Below, piece after piece: positions 32,092 through 40,273 of a stretch of DNA of 64,000 nt (position 1 is its first letter; every line of letters starts with the position of its first letter). The DNA comes from Lewinellaceae bacterium (GTDB lineage: Bacteria > Bacteroidota > Bacteroidia > Chitinophagales > Saprospiraceae). Location: contig JACJXW010000005.1 of the NCBI GenBank assembly GCA_020636405.1, forward strand, positions 1,250,806 through 1,314,805, written 5' to 3'. The position numbers were made by a program, and so were the translations under genes. The notes under the pieces were generated by a model. That model did not search any database. It saw nothing but the letters and a program-made list of their open reading frames with translations, and was not told the DNA's origin.

Positions 32092-35000
32092 ATGAACACC
32101 ATCGTTGCCTCCCCTCAGGGGCTGCTCCGGCCCGGCGCCTGGATACTGGCCCTCTTTTTTTATCTTTCTTACCTTCCTTTTGCCCTGGCGCAGCCCCCCG
32201 GCGACTGGCTGGGTATGGCCGGCCAGGCCTATCGCAGTAAGCAGTTTGATGAGGCTGTGCGCATCGTCGAAGAAGGCCTCCCTGTATTGGAAGCGGCCAA
32301 CGGGAAAGACACCAACTATGTAGAATTACTGGTGCTGGGCGGCAGGGCCTGGTATCAGCTGCACGACCTGGCCCGGGCCGAACAGGTAATGCTCGAAGCC
32401 TTGTCTCTGCGGGAACAACTCCAGGGCAAGGGCCACAGCAAATACATCAAGGAGGCGTTCAACCTGGCCACCATCTACCGCAATTCCGGTGATGCGGAGA
32501 AATACCAACAAGGTAAAGCCTTGTTGTGGGATACCTACAATGCCCTCCGGGAGCAGCCCGGCGCCGATCCGGCAGACGAGGGGCGCCTGGTGCGCGGGCT
32601 GGGCAACTTCCTGATCGAAGGGGGCGAATACGAGGCGCTGGAGGCGGTTTGCCAGGCGTTTCTCCTATCAGTCCGGGGAAGAGAGGCCCAGTACCAGCAG
32701 GATGTGGTCCAGGTGCGGTACAACCTTGCCCGGGCCGCTTACGACCAGGGCCTGTGGCGCAATGCCCTTCCCCTGTTCGAACAGAACCTGGCGGAAGCCC
32801 GCCAGGCTTTTGGGCCGAATCACCTGCTGTCCGCCCGGCCGCTGCGCGCACTGGCGGTTTGCCACCTCTACCTGGGGCAGTACGGGCCGTCGGAAGCCTG
32901 GTTCCGGGAAGCACTGAGCATTTACGAAGAGATCTACGGAAAGCAGGACCTCAACTATCACCTGCTCGCCAGCGACTATGCGAAGCTTTACCTGGAGCTC
33001 GGATGGCCGGAGGCGGAGGGCCTCCTGCTGGAAACCCTGCACCAGCTCGATACCCTCAGCCGGGGAAACCCGTCTTTGACCGAGGAAACCCGATACAATC
33101 TGGGCATTTACTACCTCCAAACAGGCAACTACGCCGCTGCGGAGCCCTATTTATTGAAATCCAACGAATACTTCTGTAACACTTTGGGGCAGGACAACAT
33201 GCTTTGCCTCCATTCTACCGGGCAGCTGACCCTGCTGGATACCGGATGGAAAAAGGACTTCCAGTCGGCGAAACGGAGGCTGCTTCCCCTGGCGCAGGCC
33301 CTTCAGAAAACCGGCAGCCCGGCCTACGCTTCTGTCCTGAACCTACTGGGCCGGACCTGCTTCCTCGCCGGCGAATGGGGGGAGGCCCGGCGCTACAGCC
33401 TCGAAGCGCTGGAGTTGTACCGGCGGCACTTTGGCGCGCATTTCAACAAGGAAGAATCCCTGCTGAGCCGCCTCTCCCTCCTGGCCTTCCGCGAGCAGAA
33501 CAGGGCCGCAGGGATGGCCTATTTCCAGAAAATGCTGGAGGCTGCCCAATGGCGGATCAATATGGGCTTTGCTATTGCTTCCGATGCCGGGCGGCAGCAG
33601 GTCGTTGAAGGCATTCGTCAAACCGTGCTGAAGGATTTCGGGCCGCTGTTGTATCAAGAACCGGAATGGAGAGAAGCCCTGGCGCCCGCCATGCTGGAAT
33701 GGAGTATTTTTTCCAAAAGCCTCCTGGAACGAGCGCAGGCCAAAGTGCATCAATTCGGCAGGCACGGCCAGGGCGACATTGCCGGAATCTACCAGGAATG
33801 GCTGGCCACCCGGGAACGCCTGTCGCAGTTGCACGGTTTTTCCCGCCTGGAGTACCCTCAACAGGAGGAGCGGATTGAAGCCCTTCAGGAGCAGTCCGGC
33901 TTGCTGGAGAAAGAACTGAGCCGCCATTTTTCCGGTTTCGCCGATTGGGAGGAAGCCCTGCCCGCTTCCTGGCAGCAGCTTCGGGCAAGCTTGCAAGGCG
34001 GGGAAGCCCTGGTGGACATCCTGAAGTTGCCGGCCGCAGAGGGAGAACAGGCGCTGTCGTATTATGTGGCCTTCATCCTCAACGGGCCGCGGGCCCGCGC
34101 GCCGGAGATCGTCGTGTTCCCGGAAGGGCAGGCCCTGGAGAACCGTCTTTTCAGATTATACTTTTTAGACGTCTCCAGCCGGAACGCCGGCCTGGAGATC
34201 TCTTCCGAACCCTATGCCGCCTTTTGGGCGCCCCTTGAGCCCTTCCTGAAGGGCGCCCGGACGGTCTACTGGTCGCCCGATGGCGTTTTTCACAAGATCA
34301 ACCCCAGCGCCCTGCGTCGCCCCGACGGAGCCTATCTGCTGGACCACTATGATATTCGCGCCCTCAGTCATCCGATGGCGACGCTTCAGCAAGGGGGTAC
34401 CCAACCACCGCTGTTGAAAAAAGCACTGCTACTGGCCAATCCCACTTTCCCGACTGATGTGCCGCCGGATTTCGCGCCGGACGCCCCCCGGCTGGCCGCT
34501 TTGCCCTTTACGGAACAGGAGATGGAGGATATCGGCCAGTTACTGGAACAGGAAGGATGGGCCGTACAGCGCCTGGTGGGAGAGGAAGCGACCGAAGCGG
34601 CGGTCAAACAGGCCGGGCCGGTTGGCGTGCTGCACCTGGCGACACATGGGTATTTTCAGCAACAGGGGCGGGCTTACGGCCGAACAGCCTCGGAGATAAC
34701 CTCCGCTCCGCTGGCCCTGTTGCAGAGCATGCTTTTCCTGGCTGGTGGACAGCGCCGGTACGCTGCTCCCGAAACGGAAGATGGCGTCCTGACCGCCTAC
34801 GAAGTGATGGGCCTGCCCCTGGAAGGCGCCGAACTGGCCGTGCTGAGCGCCTGCCGCAGCGGCCAGGGCGAACTGGCCGATGGGGAAGGCGTTTATGGTT
34901 TTCAGCGGGCCCTGCGCATTGCGGGAGTAAGGGCGACCCTGCTGTCCCTCTGGGATGTGGAAGATAAAGCCACGGCCGAATGGATGGCGGGGTTCTACCG

Positions 35001-35115
35001 GAACTGGCTTTCTGGTTTGCCCAAATTCGAAGCGTACCAGGCTGCCCAGCGGGCGATGCGCGAAAAGTACGGCCTGCCGTTCTACTGGGCGGGGTTTATT
35101 TTTTCCGGAGAATAA
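32092..35115 (+). CDS. exported TPR-CHAT caspase-like protease
   Basis: 1007 residues with a signal peptide (to about residue 34, ALA-QPPG), so the protein is expected outside the cytoplasm. Residues 40-560 are tetratricopeptide repeats (e.g. ARPLRALAVCHLYLGQYGPSEAWFREAL). A CHAT domain occupies roughly 680-1007. The catalytic dyad is visible: His852 in LATHGYF and Cys921 in LSACRSGQG, with LADGEGVYGFQRAL after the cysteine. CHAT proteases cleave specific proteins, as in separase, gasdermin-linked and Craspase TPR-CHAT systems. Last gene of a lipoprotein-sigma-anti-sigma-CHAT operon; the partner's TPR repeats and its own may bind each other. The substrate is unknown. Confidence 0.9.
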   Translation: MNTIVASPQGLLRPGAWILALFFYLSYLPFALAQPPGDWLGMAGQAYRSKQFDEAVRIVEEGLPVLEAANGKDTNYVELLVLGGRAWYQLHDLARAEQVMLEALSLREQLQGKGHSKYIKEAFNLATIYRNSGDAEKYQQGKALLWDTYNALREQPGADPADEGRLVRGLGNFLIEGGEYEALEAVCQAFLLSVRGREAQYQQDVVQVRYNLARAAYDQGLWRNALPLFEQNLAEARQAFGPNHLLSARPLRALAVCHLYLGQYGPSEAWFREALSIYEEIYGKQDLNYHLLASDYAKLYLELGWPEAEGLLLETLHQLDTLSRGNPSLTEETRYNLGIYYLQTGNYAAAEPYLLKSNEYFCNTLGQDNMLCLHSTGQLTLLDTGWKKDFQSAKRRLLPLAQALQKTGSPAYASVLNLLGRTCFLAGEWGEARRYSLEALELYRRHFGAHFNKEESLLSRLSLLAFREQNRAAGMAYFQKMLEAAQWRINMGFAIASDAGRQQVVEGIRQTVLKDFGPLLYQEPEWREALAPAMLEWSIFSKSLLERAQAKVHQFGRHGQGDIAGIYQEWLATRERLSQLHGFSRLEYPQQEERIEALQEQSGLLEKELSRHFSGFADWEEALPASWQQLRASLQGGEALVDILKLPAAEGEQALSYYVAFILNGPRARAPEIVVFPEGQALENRLFRLYFLDVSSRNAGLEISSEPYAAFWAPLEPFLKGARTVYWSPDGVFHKINPSALRRPDGAYLLDHYDIRALSHPMATLQQGGTQPPLLKKALLLANPTFPTDVPPDFAPDAPRLAALPFTEQEMEDIGQLLEQEGWAVQRLVGEEATEAAVKQAGPVGVLHLATHGYFQQQGRAYGRTASEITSAPLALLQSMLFLAGGQRRYAAPETEDGVLTAYEVMGLPLEGAELAVLSACRSGQGELADGEGVYGFQRALRIAGVRATLLSLWDVEDKATAEWMAGFYRNWLSGLPKFEAYQAAQRAMREKYGLPFYWAGFIFSGE

Positions 35116-35183
35116 AAAAAAACACCAACAACGGTTACGTCATTGCGGGAATGCACATGATAAAAGGTAGAAGTGCATTTCAA

Positions 35184-35376
35184 TAGAGTTTATGTGCGTG
35201 AGTTTTGTATAAGGCCATGGATGAAGATTTTTTGTCAGGCTAAGAAGCGCCCGGAGCCTGATAGCAGCGCTATCAAGGCGAGGATGCGACTGTTTATCCC
35301 GTACATAAAATGTCGGGGCAGGGCTGACGAAAAAGATCATTCAGGGCCATACAAAATTTACTCACATAAACTCTAA
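35184..35376. mobile_element. MITE-like element with about 58-bp imperfect inverted repeats
   Basis: The left end TAGAGTTTATGTGCGTGAG (from 35184) matches the reverse complement of the right end (TTAGAGTTTATGTGAG up to 35376). Pairing continues through TTTTGTAT, GGCC, GATGA, CTTTTT and GTCAG for about 58 bases. The centre TGATAGCAGCGCTATCA folds into another hairpin. Together it occupies about 193 of the 297 bases between the CHAT gene and the next remnant. An ORF across it (35140-35340) is not believed to be coding. Confidence 0.75.
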
Positions 35377-35412
35377 TACGCCATTTTTCATTCAACGGAC
35401 ACCCTGGTCGCT

Positions 35413-35670
35413 ATGACAAACTGTTTAAAATGCCTGCTCTGCCTCCTGCTGCTATACGGCCTGGCCTGCTCCCTGCCCGCCCAGGACACCTTCCGGAAAA
35501 GCGCTGTCTTTTCCATTGGCCCCGGCCTGAATACCGGCGGTTTTTTTCAGGGCTATGGCGGCTATGGCAAAAAAATGCCTCAACTCGCGATCAGTGTCGC
35601 CGTGGATTATTACCTGGGGCTGCAGGTTTGTTTCCGGATGCCTAGGAGTAAAAACTTTCCGGATAATTAA
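35413..35670 (+). pseudogene. truncated outer-membrane beta-barrel gene remnant
   Basis: 85 residues: a good signal peptide (to SLPAQ), then the first strands of a beta-barrel (SAVFSIGPGLNTGGFFQGYGG, QLAISVAVDYYLG). The reading then goes into a non-barrel end, CFRMPRSKNF, at a stop. The barrel should continue for about 200 residues, so this is the 5' end of a truncated gene. It starts 36 bases after the MITE-like element. Confidence 0.6.
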
Positions 35671-35733
35671 CCCCAAAAAACAGGCCCTATACCAAAATTC
35701 CCTGGCAATTAACCACTCTAAAACCAGTCAACT

Positions 35734-36315
35734 ATGCAGCATTTTCTATTCCTGGCTTTGTTTTTCCTGATCGCATCAGCAGCCCATGGCCAGCCGGGTA
35801 GCCTCGACCCTACTTTTGGCGAAGGCGGCTTTTCCATCGTAGATTTTGAGAACAACAAAGAAGAATCTCCATTTAAGATGGCCGTACTTTCCGATGGCAG
35901 GATCTTGCTGGTGGGCGAAAAGCATAATGACGTTAATAATTACTGGCCGATGGCTGTCATGCTGCTTTCCGATGGCAGCGTCGACGCTTCTTTTGGCAAC
36001 GGCGGTGTGGCCGTTTTTCCTGAAGAGGCAGACTTTACCAGGTCTTTTATCAGTGATGTACAGCGAAGAGATCCTTAAGATCCGTCTACAACTTGATGGC
36101 AGCATAGTAGCCGTGGGGTACGCTTCCGCCAACGGCGTTACGAATCATGCCGCCGTGGCCCGGCACCTTCCCGACGGCTCGCTGGATGTATCCTTCGGAC
36201 AGGATGGGAAAGTGTTCCCCGCCCTTTCGGGCATTTGCCGCCCGGGATGTATGGCCTCGAAATAGAAGACGCCCAGGGCCGCCCCTGGCGGGAGCGCATC
36301 ATGAAAGTAGATTGA
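35734..36315 (+). pseudogene. frameshifted, internally deleted delta-60 repeat / T9SS gene
   Basis: The gene starts with a signal peptide (MQHFLFLALFFLIASAAHGQ) and delta-60 units (PGSLDPTFGEGGF; LSDGRILLVG; LSDGSVDASFGNGG). After about 36060 the reading continues in a second frame (QLDGSIVAVGYASANG; LPDGSLDVSFGQDGKVF), then near 36230 in a third, HLPPGMYGLEIEDAQG to a stop at 36313-36315, which is a T9SS sorting tail. Two frameshifts and loss of most of the repeats leave a remnant. Sequencing error alone would not explain the missing repeats. Confidence 0.75.
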
Positions 36316-36340
36316 ATTCAAACCGTTTCCAAAAACACCT

Positions 36341-37075
36341 ATGGCCATGGTTGGCAAAATGACCGCCATTTTTTTCCTCTTCCTATGCCTGCTCTGCTCC
36401 GGCCAACTGCCGGGGCAAGCGGCAGAGGAGCCTGTTACAGAAGATCATAAGATCCGCCTGCACCTGGGCTTCGGCTTTGCGGCATTTTCCGCCGGCAAAC
36501 GCCTGGAAGATCATTTCATTAAGCATAATTACGACCAGTCGGCCACCAGAACTATACCCTTTTTGGGGATTAACAACCGGACGGACTTCCCTGTGTCGGA
36601 AAGCCGCCCTTTCACCGGAGAGATTGGCGTGGCATTCCGCTGGCGCCCCCGAGCCTGGCTCGGCCTGATGGCTGGGTTTGACAATTTTGTGAACGTGAAA
36701 GGGTACAACGGGAAAGCCGCCTTTACCCGAAGGCACAGGTCGGGTTTCCTCTCGCCGCAGTATTCGGTGGATGTGCCGGGGTACAATTTCGGTTTCTTCG
36801 TCGGGCCGACGCTGGACTTCCACCGGCTCGAAACCAGTGGCCCCAACGAGACAGTGGTGGACAGGAAGGTGCGCCCCGGCGCCCTGGGCGGCGTCAACAT
36901 CTATATGGACCGGCATTTCACTTTCTTCGCAGCGTTCCGTTGGGCGGCCCGGCTGCGTTTCGAGGAGCAGGCAGGAGGAAGCGGCGCCCAGATGACGGTA
37001 TTGCCGGCGGCAAATATTTCTTTTAGCTATTTTCGTTTCGGGGTCGGCTACCAATTCGTGCGGCGATCATCTTGA
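36341..37075 (+). CDS. outer-membrane beta-barrel protein
   Basis: 244 residues, signal peptide MAMVGKMTAIFFLFLCLLCSG through QAAE. The start could be 36341 or the Met at 36359. The mature part alternates amphipathic strands (IRLHLGFGFAAFSAG; GEIGVAFRWRPRAWLGLMAGF; YNFGFFVGPTLDFH; FTFFAAFRWAARLRFEEQAGG) and ends SFSYFRFGVGYQF, the terminal strand of a porin-like barrel. It lies between two decayed genes but has no interruption itself. Cargo unknown. Confidence 0.75.
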   Translation: MAMVGKMTAIFFLFLCLLCSGQLPGQAAEEPVTEDHKIRLHLGFGFAAFSAGKRLEDHFIKHNYDQSATRTIPFLGINNRTDFPVSESRPFTGEIGVAFRWRPRAWLGLMAGFDNFVNVKGYNGKAAFTRRHRSGFLSPQYSVDVPGYNFGFFVGPTLDFHRLETSGPNETVVDRKVRPGALGGVNIYMDRHFTFFAAFRWAARLRFEEQAGGSGAQMTVLPAANISFSYFRFGVGYQFVRRSS

Positions 37076-37198
37076 TCGCACGTATGTAACGAGCACCCTC
37101 AGCCCCTCAACTTTGGGCAGGAGCTTGCTGCCGGTTATTATTTCCTGAGCATGACGGACGGCTCGAACCGGATAGTGGTAAAAATGATCAAGAGGTGA
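37076..37198 (+). pseudogene. orphan T9SS sorting tail
   Basis: After the stop of the barrel gene the same frame stays open to a TGA at 37196-37198 and encodes LNFGQELAAGYYFLSM and GSNRIVVKMIKR. That is the pattern of a T9SS C-terminal sorting domain without any body. It is most likely the 3' end of a deleted gene. Reading through the barrel stop would be the alternative, but an outer-membrane barrel would not carry a T9SS tail. Confidence 0.6.
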
Positions 37199-37241
37199 TG
37201 TCCCTGAGGTGTCGCCTTCGTCTATAGAATAAAAAAACACC

Positions 37242-38144
37242 ATGAAAAGTCCTTTCAGTTTCTCTCTCGGGCTCTCCCTGTTACTCGCTCTGGCCAGCGG
37301 TTGTGCGGCGAGCTACCAACCCATTGAGCCCGCAACGGTTCCGTTCGACCGGTTTCAGGACGACCTGGGCGGCGGCCGGGCAGCCATCGCCTGGCGTTAC
37401 AACGTGCTGAAAGAAGCGGGAAACCGGTACCACGCCCGAAAAGAACAGCAACACGGGGTGAGCCTGCTGGCCCTGCGTTTTACCAACAACGGCCAGGGCG
37501 CGCTTCTCTTCCCGGAAGATGTATGGATCATTGCCGGCGCCGATACGCTGGAACCGCTGACGATCCAACAAGTGGACGAGGCCTTGCGGCGGACGACGGC
37601 CGAGGATGAGCCGGGCGTCGTAGAGGTAGATGCCGGCCCGCTCATGGCCCTGGGCAGCGGCCTGTTTAAGGTCAACAAGCAGGTGCGCGATAACCTCCGC
37701 CTGGCCAGGAACCTGGACACGCACTATCTCCAGGGGCGCCAGGTAGCTCCGGGCAGCGCCCTCACCGGCCTGCTGGGATTGCCGGTGGCGCCGGGGACAG
37801 GGTTAAAGTTTGAATTGAAAAAAACGGAGCAGTCCCGGGCCGATACCCTGCCGCCGCCGGTAGTCAATGTGCCGTCCGGCATGATCACGGGGCTCAACGG
37901 GCGGGAAATCCTAAAAATGGAACGGATCAGCGATGATTCCGGAAAGGAAGGTATCGTCGTGCTGGACGTTTGCGTCGATTCGAATGGCCGGGTGAACGCT
38001 GCCCAGTTCTCAGCCAAAGGCTCCACTACCCTGGATCAACATCTGATCAACCTGGCCCTGGAGAACATACGGAAGTGGGAGTTCTCCAAAAGCGCTAAGG
38101 AGAAGGAATGCGGCAGGATAACTTACCGGTTCGTTTCACCGTAA
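37242..38144 (+). CDS. lipoprotein with TonB-like C-terminal domain
   Basis: 300 residues. Lipobox LASGC puts the lipidated cysteine at about residue 22. The mature part has an uncharacterised beta-rich domain, then a TonB C-terminal-like segment: GKEGIVVLDVCVDSNGRVNAAQFSAKGSTTLDQHLINLALENIRKWEFSKS, ending in a strand (ITYRFVSP). It resembles Bacteroidota proteins that couple an energised partner to outer-membrane uptake, but no SusC-type receptor is near. A long word array starts 16 bases after its stop. Confidence 0.75.
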   Translation: MKSPFSFSLGLSLLLALASGCAASYQPIEPATVPFDRFQDDLGGGRAAIAWRYNVLKEAGNRYHARKEQQHGVSLLALRFTNNGQGALLFPEDVWIIAGADTLEPLTIQQVDEALRRTTAEDEPGVVEVDAGPLMALGSGLFKVNKQVRDNLRLARNLDTHYLQGRQVAPGSALTGLLGLPVAPGTGLKFELKKTEQSRADTLPPPVVNVPSGMITGLNGREILKMERISDDSGKEGIVVLDVCVDSNGRVNAAQFSAKGSTTLDQHLINLALENIRKWEFSKSAKEKECGRITYRFVSP

Positions 38145-38160
38145 CCTGGTGCGCGCGGGG

Positions 38161-38303
38161 GGGATTCGTGGATTCGGGATTCGGGATTCGGGACTCGTGA
38201 CTCGTGATTCGGGACTCGGGACTCGTGACTCGTGATTCGGGATTCGGGATTCGTGACTCGGGATTTCGGAAACGAATAACGAATAACGAATAACGAATAA
38301 CGA
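38161..38303. repeat. word array, GATTCGG/GACTCGT changing to ACGAATA
   Basis: The left 110 bases repeat GATTCGGG, GACTCGTG and variants; after GGATTTCGGAA the array switches to ACGAATA four times, so it is its own inverted complement. It starts 16 bases after the stop of the TonB-like gene and ends in the start codon of the delta-60 remnant (ACGAATGAAA). Confidence 0.85.
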
Positions 38304-39296
38304 ATGAAAACCCCAATCACCTTTGCCCAACCGGGCGCCCTCGATGGCAGTTTTGGCAACAGCGGTTACGCAGCATTCGATTCCGGTGCCAGAATTGAAG
38401 AAGCTCGGGCTGTCGTTCAGCAACCGGACGGCAAACTGCTGGTGGCCGGCTTTTACCAGAACTACCCCCGATGCTCCGCGATACCTGGCAGTGCGGTTTT
38501 CCTCTGCCGGCCAGGCTGACCTGAGCTTCGGCGTCGGCGGACTAGCGGAGCTGGACATTATCGGGAAAGCGGCAGGGCTAGCCCTTCAGGGCGACGGTAA
38601 GATTGTTGTTGCCGGCAGCCATACCTACACCAGCCTGAGCAACTTTCCCGTTGTCCGCCTGCTGCCGGATGGAACTCCGGACCCTTCTTTTGCCATCGAT
38701 GGGGTAGCCACGATAAGCCTTGATGTAAGCTCGGCCGCCTGTGGGGCTATGGCCCTGCAATCCGACGGCAGGATCGTGCTGGCGGGCCATATCGAAAACG
38801 GAGGCAATACCGATGTGGTTCTACTGCGGCTCCATACCGATGGCTCCCTGGACCCTACATTTGGCGACGGCGGCCGGGTGTGCCTGCCTCTGATGCCTTA
38901 TAACCAGATTTTTGCTATACAGATACAGCCGGATGGTAAGATCCTGACAGGCGGCTCCGCCGGGGTGCCCGAGGTCTCCGACTGGCTGCTGCTTCGCCTG
39001 TTGCCAGATGGTTCCCCCGGCCCTACTTTCAGCCAGGATGGCATTGTCATCACATCCATCAGCGGTGCTTTTTTTCCCAATCCTTGCCGGGATGTGCTGG
39101 CCATACGGGCTTTAGATGGCCGCCGGCATCCGTGCAGGTTCGCCTTCTGGACGAGTACGGGCGAAGATTGCTGGAAGAAAAGGTGGATGGTAGCTCAACC
39201 CTGTTCCCGGGGCATTTGCCGGCCGGTGTATACGGGCTGCAAATTGCGGAGGATCAGGGTAGGGGCTGGTGGACGCGGGTGGTGAAAGTGAACTGA
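38304..39296 (+). pseudogene. second delta-60 repeat / T9SS gene, two frameshifts and lost signal peptide
   Basis: Frame 1 (38304 on) encodes PGALDGSFGNSGYAAFDSG and PDGKLLVAGF. At a C-run near 38466 the repeats move to a second frame (FSSAGQADLSFGVGGLA; LPDGTPDPSFAIDG; LQSDGRIVLAGHI; LHTDGSLDPTFGDGG). Near 39115 the T9SS tail appears in a third frame (VQVRLLDEYGRRLLEEKV; HLPAGVYGLQIAEDQG) to the stop at 39296. The expected signal peptide is missing because the 5' end runs into the word array. A functional product is unlikely. Confidence 0.75.
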
Positions 39297-39808
39297 GCGT
39301 AGGTGTGCTGAGTATCCCTTATTTTGGCGATAATTAATAAACAGAGAAAAAAATGTCTCTATCCCTCCCTTCAGGCCCTGGTGCAGTAGCCCTCCGTTTC
39401 CCCGTTCAGCCACTAGAATTCGTGCGCGGCTGAGCCTGCTATTGGACAACGGAGAAGAACAGTGTGTGGACCAGGGTTTGTTGCGGTATTATGAAACGCT
39501 CCCCGCTGAAACCCGGAGCGTTGACACTTTTCAGTTCCCCGAACCAGCCCCGGTTTATGAAACCCTTACCGGGGCGAAACAGATCGGCCGGTTATTCCTT
39601 TTGTGTGAAGCGCATCGCCACCAAAAACCATTTCTTTCTCTATAAGGCAGTACCCCATCGGGCTATTCAATACAGTTATCCAGGCGGAAGACTGCTCTTG
39701 GCAGCGGAGGAAGGTGTCGCACCTTCAAGAAAAAGGAATACTCTTTCTAAATGAAACGCCCTTTTTTTTCGTTATAGGGAAGTTTCACCAAATTCAAAAA
39801 AGGACAAT
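39297..39808 (+). other. 512-bp gap with a possible gene fragment
   Basis: Nothing in this gap is convincingly a complete gene. From 39427 to 39645 one frame reads SLLLDNGEEQCVDQGLLRYY, ETLPAETRSVDTFQFPEPAP and ends in KPFLSL; it has no good start and looks like a remnant of an unrecognised gene. The last 50 bases hold a T-run and a possible promoter for the Lys/Ala-rich gene. Confidence 0.35.
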
Positions 39809-40204
39809 ATGAACCGGCAGACACCATTGATTTTCGGATTGTGTTTAGTATTCTTCCTCACCCTGTCCCTGCCTACCCGGGCCCAGGGTATCTTCAAACG
39901 CGATAAAGACAAGGAAACTCAAAAGACAGAGCCGGAAAAACAAGAAGGCCTCTTCTCCATTTTCCAAAAAAAAGAACCCACCGAAAGCGATCAGGAGATG
40001 GACGCCGTAAAAGCCCGCCATAAGGACGCCAAATCCGACGTGCGCGCCACCAAGCGGGAGCGCAAGGCCGCCGAGGCCCGCGAGGAGGCCGCCCGCGCCC
40101 GCGCCCGTGCCATCAAAGCGGAAAAGGACGCTCTTAAGGCCGAAGAGAGATCCAAAAAGGCGGACAAACGGGCAGATAAGGCAAGGGAGAAGGCAGGGGG
40201 CTAA
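39809..40204 (+). CDS. exported Lys/Ala/Glu-rich coiled-coil protein
   Basis: 131 residues with a signal peptide (MNRQTPLIFGLCLVFFLTLS, cleavage after RAQ). The mature protein is almost all Lys, Ala, Glu, Arg and Asp (RATKRERKAAEAREEAARAR), so a long charged helix or coiled coil is expected. Low-complexity composition prevents a family call. Its stop codon TAA (40202-40204) lies in the left arm of the 73-bp palindrome. Confidence 0.65.
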   Translation: MNRQTPLIFGLCLVFFLTLSLPTRAQGIFKRDKDKETQKTEPEKQEGLFSIFQKKEPTESDQEMDAVKARHKDAKSDVRATKRERKAAEAREEAARARARAIKAEKDALKAEERSKKADKRADKAREKAGG

Positions 40205-40273
40205 ACTAAGGCGCTCCTAAACTAAGGCGCTAATTTGAAATTAGCGCCTTAGTTTAGGAGCGCCTTAGTTTAG
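40201..40273. repeat. perfect 73-bp palindrome carrying two convergent stop codons
   Basis: Bases 40201-40236 are the exact reverse complement of 40238-40273, with a single G at the centre. Each arm holds the 14-mer CTAAACTAAGGCGC twice. The stop of the plus-strand gene (TAA, 40202-40204) and of the minus-strand gene (TTA on plus, 40270-40272) occupy mirror positions. A bidirectional transcription terminator is the natural first reading, although no T-tract follows and the arm is unusually long. Confidence 0.9.

Noticed and set aside
35140..35340. 66-codon ORF across the MITE-like element
   Set aside because: It is contained in the inverted-repeat arms, has no family and merely reflects the repeat sequence.
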